Assembly (NCBI RefSeq): GCF_001713395.1
Contig: NZ_CP016450.1
Coordinates: forward strand, 558,001 to 622,000
Length of the DNA stretch: 64,000 nucleotides
From: Sinorhizobium sp. RAC02
Lineage (GTDB): Bacteria > Pseudomonadota > Alphaproteobacteria > Rhizobiales > Rhizobiaceae
Direction of reading: 5' to 3'
The notes below the pieces were generated by a model. That model ran no database searches, was not told where the DNA came from, and saw only the letters and a program-made list of their open reading frames with translations. Positions 1 through 9,091 of the stretch are shown here, piece by piece; position 1 is the first letter of the stretch, and each line of letters starts with the position of its first letter. A program made the translations under genes and the position numbers.

Positions 1-347
1 GGCAAGCCGTCCTCGCCGATCGCGATGGTCATCTCCTCCAGGGCGATCGGCAGCGTCATCTCCGCCCGGCGCGCCACGACATAGGGGATCGTCAGCGCGG
101 AAAAATAGTAAAGCGACCAGAAGGAGGCCGCCGCCCGCCGGTCGGCATTGCCGTGGCTTGCCGCATACCGGTCGAGCGTCTCGGCAAAGCCGTCTCCGGC
201 CAGAAAGTCGCAAAGCGGCATGGCGCCCTCAAGGTCCGACGAGAGCATCATCTTCTCGCCGCACCAGGCATGTTCACCGGTAAAGACCGCCTTCAGGCCG
301 TTGGGCCTGAAGGCGGTCTCGCCGTCCTGGGAGGAATGGATCGTCAA
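1..347 (-). CDS. fhuF: FhuF-like siderophore-iron reductase, N-terminal part (runs off window)
   Basis: About 115 residues are visible, reading from a TTG at 347 and leaving the window at base 1 without a stop. The frame contains a W-C-G-E-K stretch and a helix reading SLYYFSALTIPYVVARR, followed by MTLPIALEEMTIAIGEDG. This resembles the N-terminal half of FhuF-type ferric-siderophore reductases, cytoplasmic enzymes that release iron from imported siderophore. The C-terminal cysteine cluster that would hold the 2Fe-2S centre lies outside the window. The TTG sits four bases after the receptor stop, so translation is probably coupled and both genes share the iron-regulated promoter. No ATG is present near the start, so the TTG is inferred. 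The family call is from recognition only. Confidence 0.6.
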   Translation of the reverse strand, partial: MTIHSSQDGETAFRPNGLKAVFTGEHAWCGEKMMLSSDLEGAMPLCDFLAGDGFAETLDRYAASHGNADRRAAASFWSLYYFSALTIPYVVARRAEMTLPIALEEMTIAIGEDGL

Positions 348-351
348 GGGC

Positions 352-2541
352 TTACCACGAATATTTCAGACTACCGATGACCGTGCGGCCCTGGTCACGA
401 TAGCAATAGCCGGCCGAGCATACGGAGTCGCGGCGGTTGAAGAGGTTCGTCGCGTTGACTTGAAGCTTCAGGCCTTCGAAGTCCTTGTTGATCGCGGCGA
501 AATCGTAGGAGATCGATGCATCGACGAGGGCGCGTGAACTGTTCGTGGTCTTGTTTTCGTCGTCACCGAAGCTCGAACCCAGGAAGCGCACGCCCGCGCC
601 GATGCCGAGACCGGCCAGTGCACCGTCTTCCGGCATGTCGTAGTGTGCCCAGAGCGACGCCATGTGGTTCGGCACGGAAGAGACCTCTTTTCCGACAGTG
701 CCGGTCGGGCCGTCGAGGATTTCGGTCTGCGTGTAGGTGTAGGACGCGATCAGCGAAAGGCCGTTGTCCAGCGAGGTGTTAGCCTCGAATTCGAAGCCGC
801 GCGAGCGGATCTCGCCGCGCTGGACCTGTGCATTGGTGACGGTGCCGTCTGGCAGTGTCACGACTTCATAATACAGGCTGTTCTTCTGATCGATGTTGAA
901 GAGGGCGGCCGTCAGCAGCGTGTTGCTGTTCGGCAGCAGATACTTCACGCCGATTTCCTGCTGTTCGCTTTCCGTCGGCTTGAAGGGATCGCGTGTTGCG
1001 ACGTCCACGCCGCCATTCGGCGAGAAGGCGGTCGAGTAGCTGGCATAAGGCGTGATGCCCCATTCCGTTTCATAGGTCACGCCGGCACGCCACGTGAAGG
1101 CACGGTCCTTCTGGTTGGTCGTGCTCAAGGCGCCGGAGGCCAGATCAGTATCGTCGGTATCCGTCGATACCCAGTCGTAGCGGCCGCCCAGCGTGAGGGT
1201 AAGCGCGTCGTAACGAATCTGATCCTGAAGGTAGAGGCCGGTGATGAACTGGTCCTGCACGGTCTTCGTCTGGAAGGCGATCGGATCAACGGGCCGGCCC
1301 GCCGTCGGGTTGTCGGTGTCGATCGGCGGTGCGGTGCCGTAGCCGTTGAGCGACTTCCAGTAGATCTTGGTCAGATCGATGCCGCCCAGCATGGTGTGTT
1401 CCAGCGCGCCTGTCGCGAACTTCGCTTCGAGCTGGTTGTCGATCGTGTAGGTGTTCAGCCACTCTTCGTAGGTGCCGGCCGTGCCTTCGAGAAGGGTCGG
1501 GTCGTCCTTGTTCCGCTCGGACGCGAATGCCCAGTCGGCGTCGATGTTGAGCCTGGATGCGCGGGCGTTCTGGCGGAAGACGAAGACATCGTTGAGGCGG
1601 TGTTCAAATTCGTAGCCGATGCGGCCCTGGTCCTGGATGGCATCGTTGAAGGCTGGATTGCCAGCGAAGATGTCGGTGACCTTGCCGGCAGCGCTGTCGA
1701 AGAAGTAAGCCGCCGTGCCGCCGGTCTCGGTGCGGGAGTATTCGCCGAGGATGGTGAGCTTCGTGTCCTCGTCCGGCTTCCAGGTAAAGGCCGGTGCGAT
1801 GTAGGCGCGATTATCCGGAACGCCGACCTGTTCGGTATCCGAATCGCGGAGCAGACCGGTCAGGCGATAGTAGAACGGGTCTTCCTCGTTGACCGGGCCG
1901 GAAAAATCGAACTGGCCCTGGTAGCGATCGTGGCTGCCATATTGCACCTGTACCTCGCGCAAGGCCTCTTCCGTCGGGCGCTTGCTGATGAGGTTGTAGA
2001 GGCCGCCGGCGCCGGCAGGCCCGTACAGCGCGGAGGAGGGGCCGCGCAGAATCGAGACGCCTTCGAGGCCGTAAGGCTCCGTCTTGAAGAGCGAGGAGCC
2101 AAAACCGGGCTGGCGCAGGTTGTCGCGGAAGATGCCGGTATAGGTCACGTCGAAGCCGCGCAGCGTGAAGCTATCGAAGCGCGGGTCGAAGCCGTAGCCG
2201 CCGACACGGGTGCCGGGCGTATAGGCGATGGTGTCGAGCAGCGTCTGGGGATTGCGGTCTTCCAACTGCTGCTTGGTGACCGAGGAGATCGACTGCGGCG
2301 TCTGGATGAAAGGCGTATCCGTCTTCGCGCCGGTCGCGCTGCTCTTGCCGACATAACCATCGGCCGTGATCACGCCGCCGCTGCCGCCGTTGATGACGAT
2401 TTCTTCGAGAACGGTCGCGCCGCCATCCGTCGCGGGTGCTGCCTGATCCTGCGCCATAGCGACAGTGGCGAGCGTAAGGAGCGAGGTGCCGGCGAGGGCT
2501 AGGTGAGACATCGTGCGGAAACGGTTGGGCATGCGGATCAC
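352..2541 (-). CDS. TonB-dependent siderophore receptor
   Basis: A 729-residue outer-membrane receptor that would import a ferric siderophore using TonB energy. Residues 1-30 form a signal peptide ending in VAMAQ. A TonB-box-like segment (TVLEEIVING) follows near residue 45. The plug domain (about 65-190) contains the family motifs TPQSISSVTKQQL, FTLRGFDV and ILRGPSSALYGPAGAGG. The rest is a 22-strand barrel ending in the usual aromatic residue (SLKYSW). Length fits FhuA/FoxA-type receptors of about 700-740 residues. The FhuF-like gene follows directly, and an iron box overlaps the promoter. The siderophore cannot be told from sequence; hydroxamate is plausible because of the FhuF neighbour. 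Confidence 0.93.
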   Translation of the reverse strand: MIRMPNRFRTMSHLALAGTSLLTLATVAMAQDQAAPATDGGATVLEEIVINGGSGGVITADGYVGKSSATGAKTDTPFIQTPQSISSVTKQQLEDRNPQTLLDTIAYTPGTRVGGYGFDPRFDSFTLRGFDVTYTGIFRDNLRQPGFGSSLFKTEPYGLEGVSILRGPSSALYGPAGAGGLYNLISKRPTEEALREVQVQYGSHDRYQGQFDFSGPVNEEDPFYYRLTGLLRDSDTEQVGVPDNRAYIAPAFTWKPDEDTKLTILGEYSRTETGGTAAYFFDSAAGKVTDIFAGNPAFNDAIQDQGRIGYEFEHRLNDVFVFRQNARASRLNIDADWAFASERNKDDPTLLEGTAGTYEEWLNTYTIDNQLEAKFATGALEHTMLGGIDLTKIYWKSLNGYGTAPPIDTDNPTAGRPVDPIAFQTKTVQDQFITGLYLQDQIRYDALTLTLGGRYDWVSTDTDDTDLASGALSTTNQKDRAFTWRAGVTYETEWGITPYASYSTAFSPNGGVDVATRDPFKPTESEQQEIGVKYLLPNSNTLLTAALFNIDQKNSLYYEVVTLPDGTVTNAQVQRGEIRSRGFEFEANTSLDNGLSLIASYTYTQTEILDGPTGTVGKEVSSVPNHMASLWAHYDMPEDGALAGLGIGAGVRFLGSSFGDDENKTTNSSRALVDASISYDFAAINKDFEGLKLQVNATNLFNRRDSVCSAGYCYRDQGRTVIGSLKYSW

Positions 2542-2602
2542 TTTCTGACGGGACGATCAATAACATGACCGTTTTCATCAGGATTAAAGGCGTCCGCAAC
2601 AA

Positions 2603-2631
2603 ATTATATGACTAAACTACTCATGTTTAAG
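2603..2631 (-). promoter_or_regulatory. Predicted iron-repressed promoter with RirA-type IRO box
   Basis: On the minus strand a perfect TATAAT (-10) lies at 2608-2603 with only a weak -35 about 17 bases upstream. The spacer holds TGA-N9-TCA at 2609-2623, the pattern described for rhizobial iron-responsive operators bound by RirA. The box abuts the -10, so a bound repressor would block RNA polymerase. It lies 68-82 bases upstream of the receptor ATG. The motif is short, so the assignment leans on position and on the siderophore genes downstream. Confidence 0.55.
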
Positions 2632-2674
2632 TCCGTGTTGCGCGATTGCAACGCGGACTGTCGATGGCCTGCAC

Positions 2675-2848
2675 TCAGAAGGCGAGGCTGCCCGCCATGA
2701 ATGCAAGCACAACGAAAATAAAGAAGATGACGAGGGCGATCGCGAAAAGAACCTTGGCGATGGTGGCTGTCGCGGCCGAGACGCCGGAGAAACCCAGGAA
2801 GCCGGCGATCAGCGAGATAACGAGGAAAATCAGTGCCCATTTCAGCAT
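2675..2848 (-). CDS. Small membrane protein, DUF1328 family
   Basis: A 57-residue protein starting [19 protein letters not shown] and containing two hydrophobic segments (about 4-22 and 31-52) with a short G-V-S-A-A-T turn between. Composition and length match the YtjA/DUF1328 family of small inner-membrane proteins, whose function is not established. A good ribosome site (GGAGG) lies 8 bases before the ATG. It stands alone between the iron-receptor promoter and the putrescine operon terminator. Confidence 0.85.
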   Translation of the reverse strand: MLKWALIFLVISLIAGFLGFSGVSAATATIAKVLFAIALVIFFIFVVLAFMAGSLAF

Positions 2849-2912
2849 GGCGGTGCCTCCGATGATGTCGGAAGAAGACGCGCGACGGGTGAAATTGTTC
2901 CAAAAATGGCAA

Positions 2913-2943
2913 TCTCCCGGAGCGCGGAGAACACTCCGGGAGA
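2913..2943 (-). terminator. Stem-loop after the putrescine operon
   Basis: A perfect 10-bp inverted repeat (TCTCCCGGAG / CTCCGGGAGA, 11-base loop) lies about 30 bases beyond the patD stop on the minus strand. A short T-run follows a few bases later (CCATTTTTGG), so it probably ends the ydcSTUV-patD transcript. The T-run is offset, so termination may be weak. Confidence 0.5.
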
Positions 2944-2972
2944 GGCCGCGCGGGCGGCCGACGGCTCGAGGG

Positions 2973-4400
2973 TCAGCCGTGGTTGATCATGACGTGGCGC
3001 ACGGCGGTGTAGTCCTCCAGCGCGTAGATCGACATGTCCTTGCCGTAGCCCGACTGCTTGACGCCGCCATGCGGCATTTCGGTCGTCAGCATGAAGTGCG
3101 TGTTGATCCAGGTGCAGCCATATTGCAGGCGGGACGCCGCCTTCATCGCCTTGCCGATATCCTTCGTCCAGACGGAGGAGGCGAGGCCGTAGTCGCTGTC
3201 GTTCGCCCAGGTGATCGCCTGGTCGGCTTCGGAGAAACGGGTGACCGAGACGACGGGGCCAAAAACCTCGCGGCGGACGATCTCGTCGTCCTGCGTGGCA
3301 CCGGCCACCACCGTCGGCTGGAAGAAATAGCCGTCGTCGCTGCCGGTCCGCCCACCCGCGGTGATCTCGATGTGCTTTACCTCCGCGGCGCGTTCGACGA
3401 AGCTTGCCACGCGGTCGCGCTGTCGCTTGGAGATCAGCGGGCCGATCTCGTTCAGTGTGTCGTCCGGGTCGTTGTACTTGATGGTCGAGACGGCGGCGGA
3501 GAGGTCGGCAACGAGCTTTTCGTAGATGCCGTCCTGCGCATAGATGCGGCAGGCGGCGGTGCAGTCCTGCCCGGCATTGTAGTAGCCGAAGGCGCGGATG
3601 CCGGCGACGACGGCGTCGATATCCGCATCATCGAAGACGACGACCGGGGCCTTGCCGCCGAGTTCGAGATGCGTGCGCTTGACGGTCTTTGCCGCCGCCG
3701 CCAGCACCTTCTTGCCGGTCGCGATGTCACCGGTGATCGACACCATGTTGATCTTCGGATGGTTGATCAGCGTATTGCCAACCGTCTCGCCGCGGCCGAG
3801 CACGATATTGACCACGCCCTCCGGCAGGATGTCGGCCAAGAGCTTCGCCATCTTCAGCGCCGTCAGCGGCGTCTGCTCGGAAGGCTTGAAGACGACGGTG
3901 TTGCCGCCGGCAATCGCCGGCGCCAGCTTCCAGGCCATCATCATCAGCGGATAGTTCCACGGCGCAATCGAGCCGACGATGCCGATCGGGTCACGGCGGA
4001 CCATCGAGGTGAAGCCCGGCAGGTATTCGGCGGCGACCGGCGCCTGCAGCGTGCGGATTGCACCGGCGAAGAAGCGCCAGCAATCGACGATGGCCGGCAG
4101 TTCGTCGTTGCGGGCCGCGTTGATCGGCTTGCCGCAGTTCAGCGATTCCAGCGCGGCAAAGGCATCGGCGTCCTTTTCGATGGCGTCGGCGATCCGCAAG
4201 AGATAGCCGGAGCGCTCGGCGGGCGTGGTGGTCGCCCAGGAGACGAAGGCCTTTTCGGCGGCGTCCACGGCAGCGTCGATTTGCGCGTAGGAAGCCTCCG
4301 GCAGGTCGACGATCTTGCCGCCGGTCTTCGGGTTCAGGATGTGCTCTTCCGCCTCGGTGCCGGCTTCGAAGCGCGAGCCGATCAGCATCTGGGTGTCCAT
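2973..4400 (-). CDS. patD: Gamma-aminobutyraldehyde dehydrogenase
   Basis: A 475-residue NAD-dependent aldehyde dehydrogenase that would oxidise 4-aminobutanal from putrescine to GABA in the cytoplasm. The catalytic glutamate is in [18 protein letters not shown] and the cysteine in [16 protein letters not shown]. Other stretches ([33 protein letters not shown]) closely match E. coli YdcW/PatD as I remember it. The chosen start, MDTQMLIG, has GGGAGA just upstream; an in-frame extension to 4442 would run back into ydcV. It is the last gene of a five-gene operon with the order of the E. coli ydcSTUVW operon. Regulation is therefore shared with the transporter. Confidence 0.9.
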   Translation of the reverse strand: MDTQMLIGSRFEAGTEAEEHILNPKTGGKIVDLPEASYAQIDAAVDAAEKAFVSWATTTPAERSGYLLRIADAIEKDADAFAALESLNCGKPINAARNDELPAIVDCWRFFAGAIRTLQAPVAAEYLPGFTSMVRRDPIGIVGSIAPWNYPLMMMAWKLAPAIAGGNTVVFKPSEQTPLTALKMAKLLADILPEGVVNIVLGRGETVGNTLINHPKINMVSITGDIATGKKVLAAAAKTVKRTHLELGGKAPVVVFDDADIDAVVAGIRAFGYYNAGQDCTAACRIYAQDGIYEKLVADLSAAVSTIKYNDPDDTLNEIGPLISKRQRDRVASFVERAAEVKHIEITAGGRTGSDDGYFFQPTVVAGATQDDEIVRREVFGPVVSVTRFSEADQAITWANDSDYGLASSVWTKDIGKAMKAASRLQYGCTWINTHFMLTTEMPHGGVKQSGYGKDMSIYALEDYTAVRHVMINHG

Positions 4401-4422
4401 CTTGGTTCTCCCTATCGTTGGT

Positions 4423-5238
4423 TCATTTGCCGGCGCCGGCAATCTGGTCGCCGTCGCGGGTGAGGTAGTAGGCGCCGAGGATCGGCAGGAAGGTGAGGAG
4501 CACGACCACCATGGCGACGACGTTGGTCACCGGGCGCTGCCGTGGGCGGACAAGCTCTTCGAGCATCCAGATCGGCAGGGTCGATTGCTGGCCGGCGGTA
4601 AAGGTTGTCACGATCACCTCGTCGAAGGAGAGCGCGAAGGCGAGCATGCCGCCGGCGAGCAGCGCCGTGCCGATGTTCGGCAGGATGATGTAGCGGAAGG
4701 TCTGGAAACTGTCGGCGCCGAGGTCCATCGACGCTTCGATCAGCGAGCCCGAGACGCGGCGGAAGCGGGCGACGGCATTGTTGTAGACCACCACGACGCA
4801 GAAGGTCGCGTGGCCGAGCACGATCGTCCAGAACGAGAAGGGGATTTCCGCGAAGGAGAAGGCGGAGCGCAGCGCGATGCCGGTGATGATGCCGGGCAGA
4901 GCGATCGGCAGGATGACGAGCAGCGAGACCGTCTCGCGGCCGAAGAATTTCGTGCGGGAGACCGCGGCGGCGCAGAGCGTTCCGAGCACCAGGGCGATGG
5001 CCGTCGAGATGGCCGCGACGCGCACGGACAGCCCCATCGCGGCCCAGACGTCCGGCCGGTTCCAGGTCACCGCGAACCATTGCAGCGTATAGCCCGGCGG
5101 CGGGAACTGGTAGCTCTTCTCCTCCGTCGTGAAGGCATAGAGGAAGATCAGCAGGATCGGCAGGTGCAGGAAGGCGAGGCCGGCACCGGCGGCGATCTTC
5201 AGGCCAAGGGGGGCGGAGGTGTTCTTGTCAGAGCGCAT
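4423..5238 (-). CDS. ydcV: Putrescine-type ABC transporter permease (YdcV/PotI-like)
   Basis: A 271-residue inner-membrane permease with six predicted transmembrane helices. The cytoplasmic coupling loop reads [20 protein letters not shown], the EAA signature that contacts the ATPase. The start [13 protein letters not shown] was chosen because GGGAG precedes it; it overlaps the end of the previous permease by 11 bases, which suggests translational coupling. It pairs with the upstream permease to form the channel of a polyamine importer. The substrate is inferred from operon order and patD. Confidence 0.88.
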   Translation of the reverse strand: MRSDKNTSAPLGLKIAAGAGLAFLHLPILLIFLYAFTTEEKSYQFPPPGYTLQWFAVTWNRPDVWAAMGLSVRVAAISTAIALVLGTLCAAAVSRTKFFGRETVSLLVILPIALPGIITGIALRSAFSFAEIPFSFWTIVLGHATFCVVVVYNNAVARFRRVSGSLIEASMDLGADSFQTFRYIILPNIGTALLAGGMLAFALSFDEVIVTTFTAGQQSTLPIWMLEELVRPRQRPVTNVVAMVVVLLTFLPILGAYYLTRDGDQIAGAGK

Positions 5239-6178
5239 CGAAGGCTCCCTGTCGCTTGGCCATCCAGAGATAGAGACCCATGATGACGATCGGCACGACG
5301 GTGAAGGCGGCGGCCAGCGGGATGTTGCCGGCCGTGCCCTGCTGGGCATAGACCGCCTGGCCGATAAACAGCCGCGACGAGCCGATGATCTGCGGGATGA
5401 TGTAGTCGCCCAAAGTCAGCGAGAAGGTGAAGATCGAGCCGGCGATGATGCCGGGCAGCGCCAGAGGGAACAGCACGTATCGGAAGGTCTGGGAGGGTTT
5501 GCCGCCGAGATCGGCCGACGCCTCGATCAGGTTGCCCTGCACGCGCTCCAGCGCCGCCTGGATCGGCAGGATCATGAAGGGCATCCAGACATAGATGAAG
5601 ACGATGAAGGTGCCGGTGTAGCTGATCGACAGCGATGAGCCGCCGACGACGGGAAGCGACAGCCACGCCTCAAGCAGCCAGAGCAGGTGCAGTTTGGCGA
5701 GCGCCCAGGTGACGATGCCTTCCTTGGCGAGGATCAGCTTCCAGGCGTAGACCTTGACCAGATAGCTCGACCACAGCGGCAGCATGACGCCGAGATAGAA
5801 GATGACCTTCCATTTCCCCTTGGCATAGCGTGCCGCATAGTAGGCGATCGGGAAGGCGATGATGGCGGAGGCGAGCGTCACCAGCGCGGCCATGACGACG
5901 GTGCGCAGGATGATATCGAAGTTCGACGGGATGAGCAGCTGCCTGTAGGTGGCGAGCGTGAACTCGTAGTTGATCAGCCCGGAAAAATCGTCGATCGAAA
6001 AGAAGCTCTGCAGGAGCAGTGCAAAGAGCGAACCGAGATAGATGACGCCGAGCCAGAGCAGCGGCGGCGTCAGCATCAGCAGCAGCAGGATTTTCGGGTT
6101 GCGCCAGAAGAAATCCGAAAGCCGTCCGGTGAGGCCTTCGCGGCGCGCAAGGATGGAGGTGTCCGCCACGGTGCTCAT
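5228..6178 (-). CDS. ydcU: Putrescine-type ABC transporter permease (YdcU/PotH-like)
   Basis: A 316-residue inner-membrane permease. After a cytoplasmic N-terminus (about 1-28) come six hydrophobic helices, with the EAA loop [20 protein letters not shown] near residue 225. It starts inside the stop of the ATPase gene (ATGA at 6175-6178) and overlaps ydcV at its end, so the three genes are translationally linked. It is the first permease of the pair, the larger type usual for PotB/PotH proteins. Confidence 0.88.
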   Translation of the reverse strand: MSTVADTSILARREGLTGRLSDFFWRNPKILLLLMLTPPLLWLGVIYLGSLFALLLQSFFSIDDFSGLINYEFTLATYRQLLIPSNFDIILRTVVMAALVTLASAIIAFPIAYYAARYAKGKWKVIFYLGVMLPLWSSYLVKVYAWKLILAKEGIVTWALAKLHLLWLLEAWLSLPVVGGSSLSISYTGTFIVFIYVWMPFMILPIQAALERVQGNLIEASADLGGKPSQTFRYVLFPLALPGIIAGSIFTFSLTLGDYIIPQIIGSSRLFIGQAVYAQQGTAGNIPLAAAFTVVPIVIMGLYLWMAKRQGAFDAL

Positions 6179-7170
6179 GGGGTGGCGTCCATCTGGTGCA
6201 GGTCTTCCGGCAGGAAGGAGAGGGTGACCGTCTCGCCCTGCACTGGCACGGCAAGCGAGGCCGGCACCATGGCGGCGACGCGCGCACCCACCGCTTCCAC
6301 GGTCACGCGGTTCGCCGCGCCGAGGAAGCTGGTCGCAACCACGCGGCCGGAAAACGGCTTGCGGCCCGGGCCGTCGCCGAGCGTGACGTCCTCCGGCCGC
6401 AGGCTGGCGTGGCTGTTGCCGAAGCCGAGGCTTGCCACGAAATCCGGCGGCAGCACATTGGAGGAGCCGACGAAATCGGCGACGAAGCGCGTCTTCGGCC
6501 GCTTGTAGACCTCTTCCGGCGTGCCGAGCTGCTGGATCTTGCCGTCGTTGAAGACCGCGATGCGATCGGCCATCGACAGCGCCTCGCCCTGGTCGTGGGT
6601 GACGAAGATGAAGGTGATGCCGAGCGATTTTTGCAGCGACTTCAGTTCTTCCTGCATCTGCTCGCGCAGCTTGAGGTCAAGCGCGCCGAGCGGCTCGTCG
6701 AGCAGCAGCACACGGGGGCGGTTGACGAGGGCGCGGGCGAGCGCCACACGCTGCCGCTGGCCGCCGGAAAGCTGGCCGGGCCGGCGGGTGCCGTAGCCGG
6801 GCAATTTGACCATGGCAAGCGCCTCTTCCGCCGCCTTCAGGCGCTCCGCCTTGCCGACACCTTTGACCATCAGCCCGTAGGCGACATTTTCGAGGATCGA
6901 GAGGTGCGGGAAGAGGGCGTAGTCCTGGAACACCGTGTTGACGTTGCGCCGGTAGGGCGGCACGCCTTCCGCCGTCTCGCCAAAGATCTCGATATGGCCT
7001 GATGTCGGTTGCTCGAAGCCCGCCATCAGGCGCAGGCACGTCGTCTTGCCGGACCCGGACGGCCCGAGCATCGCGAAGAACTCGCCCTCGGCAATGGCGA
7101 GGTCCACGCTGTCAACGGCGCGCACGGCGCCGAAATGGCGGGAGACTTGCTGGAAGAGGACGGCGGTCAT
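6175..7170 (-). CDS. ydcT: Polyamine ABC transporter ATP-binding protein (YdcT/PotA-like)
   Basis: A 331-residue ATPase energising putrescine uptake. The Walker A motif is GPSGSGKTT (about 36-44), the signature is LSGGQRQRVALARAL and the Walker B is VLLLDEPLGALD, followed by a switch histidine in VTHDQGEAL. The C-terminal part (about 240-331) is a TOBE-type regulatory domain. The ATG is preceded by GGGAG. The gene is separated from the upstream binding-protein gene by a 190-base spacer carrying a palindromic repeat, which may lower expression relative to the binding protein. Confidence 0.9.
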   Translation of the reverse strand: MTAVLFQQVSRHFGAVRAVDSVDLAIAEGEFFAMLGPSGSGKTTCLRLMAGFEQPTSGHIEIFGETAEGVPPYRRNVNTVFQDYALFPHLSILENVAYGLMVKGVGKAERLKAAEEALAMVKLPGYGTRRPGQLSGGQRQRVALARALVNRPRVLLLDEPLGALDLKLREQMQEELKSLQKSLGITFIFVTHDQGEALSMADRIAVFNDGKIQQLGTPEEVYKRPKTRFVADFVGSSNVLPPDFVASLGFGNSHASLRPEDVTLGDGPGRKPFSGRVVATSFLGAANRVTVEAVGARVAAMVPASLAVPVQGETVTLSFLPEDLHQMDATP

Positions 7171-7196
7171 GGGGGCTCCCGGGGAGTTTGCGTTTT

Positions 7197-7345
7197 GCCC
7201 CTCATCCGCCTGCCGGCACCTTCTCCCCGCAAGCGGGGCGAAGGAGGCATGAGGATGCGTTTTCCGCTGCAGGCCTGTTGCCGCAAAGCGAAGCTATCTT
7301 GGGGCACGTTCCCTCTCCCCGCTTGCGGGGAGAGGGTTAGGGTCA
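7197..7345. repeat. RIME-like palindromic intergenic repeat, copy A
   Basis: The 190-base spacer between ydcS and ydcT is filled by two hairpin modules. The first reads CCTTCTCCCCGCAAGCGGGG then CGAAGG, the second is CTCTCCCCGCTTGCGGGGAGAG. The first module recurs almost base for base at 63498 and a related element lies at 39253. The structure matches the mosaic palindromic elements known from rhizobial intergenic regions (RIME type). It sits inside an operon and may act as an mRNA stabiliser or attenuator after ydcS. Confidence 0.75.
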
Positions 7346-7360
7346 GGGGCTATTGCAGCT

Positions 7361-8521
7361 TCAGCGGCCGCCGATCACGCCGATATAGTCGGAGACCCAG
7401 CGGTGGTAGGGCACGCATTCGCCCTGGCTTTCGCATTTCGAAACCGGCGTGCGCCAAAAATTGATCTTCTCGAAGTTGTCGAAGCCATTGGTCTTGCAGC
7501 CTTCGTCGGTCAGGAGCGCGTTGCCCTTGCAGGCGGCCGGAACCGAGGGGACCGCGCCGAACCAGGCGGCCGCATCACCCTGCACCTTGGCGGACAGCGA
7601 ATGTTCCATCCACATATAGGCGCAGTTCGGATGCTGGCTTTCGGCATGCAGCATGGTCGTATCCGACCATCCGGTGACGCCCTCTTCCGGGAAGGTCGAG
7701 GCGATCTTCTGCTTTTCCGCCTGCATCAGGTTGACCTGGAACGGCCAGGAACCGGAAGCGACCACGCCTTCGTTCTTGAAGTCGTCGATCTGGATCATCG
7801 CATCGTGCCAGTAGCGGCCGACCAGCGTGCGTTGGACACGCAGCAGGTCGAGGGCGGCCTTGTACTGGTCTTCGTTGAGTTCATAGGGATTCTTGATGCC
7901 GAGTTCCGGCTTGTGCGCCATCAGGTATTGCGCGGCATCGGCAATGTGGATCGGGCCGTCATAGGCCTGTACGCGGCCCTTGTTCGACTTGCCGTCGGGC
8001 AGCGTCATTTCTTCGAAAACGACGTTCCAGCTCTTCGGCGCTTCGTCCTTGAAGGCGTCCGTGTTGTACATCAGCACGTTCGGACCCCAGAGATAGGGCG
8101 TGCCGTAGTGAACGCCGTTCACCGTGTTCCAGGGCGCATTCTGCAGGCGCTCGTCGACGGTCTTCCAGCTCGGAATGAGGTCGGTGTTGATCGGCTGGAC
8201 GCGCTTGCCGGCGACGAGGCGCAGCGACGCGTCGCCCGAGGCGGTGACGAGGTCGAAGCCGCCTTCGTTCATCAGCGCGACCATTTCGTCGGAGGTCGCC
8301 GCGGTCTTCACGGAAACCTTGCAGCTCGTTTTCTTCTCGAATTCGGTGACCCAGTCGTAGTTCTTGTCGGTCTCGCCGCGCTCGATGTAACCGGCCCAGG
8401 CGACGATCGAAACCTCGCCTTCGCCGGCACCGAGTTCCTTCAGGGGCTCCTGGGCGAGGGCGGATGCGGTGAAGGCGAGCGAAAGGGTAAGCGCGGTGCA
8501 GGAATGCAGAAGTCGCTTCAT
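7361..8521 (-). CDS. ydcS: Putrescine ABC transporter substrate-binding protein (YdcS-like)
   Basis: A 386-residue periplasmic solute-binding protein. Residues 1-22 (MKRLLHSCTALTLSLAFTASALA) are a Sec signal peptide. The mature part has the PotD/PotF-type fold signature, with VSIVAWAGYIERG near its start and a ligand-site tryptophan in APWNTVNGVHYGTPYLWGP. Cysteines near the end (SKCESQGEC) could form a disulfide. The start has GGGAGA upstream; a longer in-frame reading to 8605 lacks a signal peptide at its end. It is the first gene of the putrescine operon. A 27-base near-palindrome lies about 95 bases upstream. Confidence 0.88.
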   Translation of the reverse strand: MKRLLHSCTALTLSLAFTASALAQEPLKELGAGEGEVSIVAWAGYIERGETDKNYDWVTEFEKKTSCKVSVKTAATSDEMVALMNEGGFDLVTASGDASLRLVAGKRVQPINTDLIPSWKTVDERLQNAPWNTVNGVHYGTPYLWGPNVLMYNTDAFKDEAPKSWNVVFEEMTLPDGKSNKGRVQAYDGPIHIADAAQYLMAHKPELGIKNPYELNEDQYKAALDLLRVQRTLVGRYWHDAMIQIDDFKNEGVVASGSWPFQVNLMQAEKQKIASTFPEEGVTGWSDTTMLHAESQHPNCAYMWMEHSLSAKVQGDAAAWFGAVPSVPAACKGNALLTDEGCKTNGFDNFEKINFWRTPVSKCESQGECVPYHRWVSDYIGVIGGR

Positions 8522-8615
8522 GACAGTCTCCCGGTTTGATCCGCTTGGTGCGGTATTGTTCCCGAGAGAAAAGGTGCCGCGATTTCGCCGCTTTCGCAAA
8601 TTCATTAATCAGAAT

Positions 8616-8642
8616 GTCGCTATCGGAAATTCCGAAAGCGAC
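8616..8642. promoter_or_regulatory. 27-base near-perfect palindrome upstream of ydcS
   Basis: GTCGCTATCGGAA and TTCCGAAAGCGAC flank a single A, pairing at 12 of 13 positions. It lies five bases past the GNAT stop and about 95 bases before the ydcS ATG. It could be an operator for the putrescine operon or a terminator hairpin for the GNAT gene; no T-run follows, which favours an operator. No known regulator is matched. Confidence 0.35.
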
Positions 8643-8647
8643 AGAAT

Positions 8648-9088
8648 CTACGGGCCTGAAGCTTGCTGACGGACGGCTTGTATGAAGCCGTCGACATCCG
8701 GGTTCTGCCGGATTTCGAAGCCGCAGCGCAGGAAGCACGCCAGACTCGCGGAATTGTCCGGATCTATACGCGCATCGAGGATCATGTAGGTCTTTCCAGG
8801 TCCCGCCAGGAACGTTGAAAGCACGGCCGTTCCTATGCCGCAGCCTCGCAGATCTGGCCGCACGGCGAGTTCGATGTACCCATGCTCACCATCCCTATCA
8901 ACTTGGATCTCGGCTATGGCTTCGTCGGACCGATAGGCCATCCAGCACCGAGCAGTGTCCCCGTTTGTCACATAGGCGAACCACTCGTCATCGGGAAAGG
9001 AAAGGCGACGCAACAGTTCCTTATCTTCGAACCACTTGCGGAGTGTCAAAAGGTCGTCGCGAGTGAAGAGAAGGAAGACGACCTGCAT
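8648..9088 (-). CDS. GNAT-family N-acetyltransferase
   Basis: A 146-residue protein with the acetyl-CoA binding motif A reading AVRPDLRGCGIGTAVL (about residues 76-91), where RGCGIG is the pyrophosphate loop. A preceding beta strand (HGYIEL) and a C-terminal NSASLACFLRCGFE segment are typical of GNAT motifs A and B. The acceptor substrate is unknown. It begins three bases after the LysR gene stop on the same strand, so the two are probably co-transcribed. Confidence 0.8.
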   Translation of the reverse strand: MQVVFLLFTRDDLLTLRKWFEDKELLRRLSFPDDEWFAYVTNGDTARCWMAYRSDEAIAEIQVDRDGEHGYIELAVRPDLRGCGIGTAVLSTFLAGPGKTYMILDARIDPDNSASLACFLRCGFEIRQNPDVDGFIQAVRQQASGP

Positions 9089-9091
9089 CGG

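Noticed and set aside
643..2502. A 619-codon plus-strand open frame opposite the TonB-dependent receptor
   Set aside because: It is the antisense of a receptor with full family motifs and shows only low-complexity Arg/Ala/Gly/Asp composition.
7197..7345. Possible CRISPR repeats in the hairpin-rich spacers
   Set aside because: The copies are single, tens of kilobases apart, without spacers or cas genes. They are dispersed palindromes.
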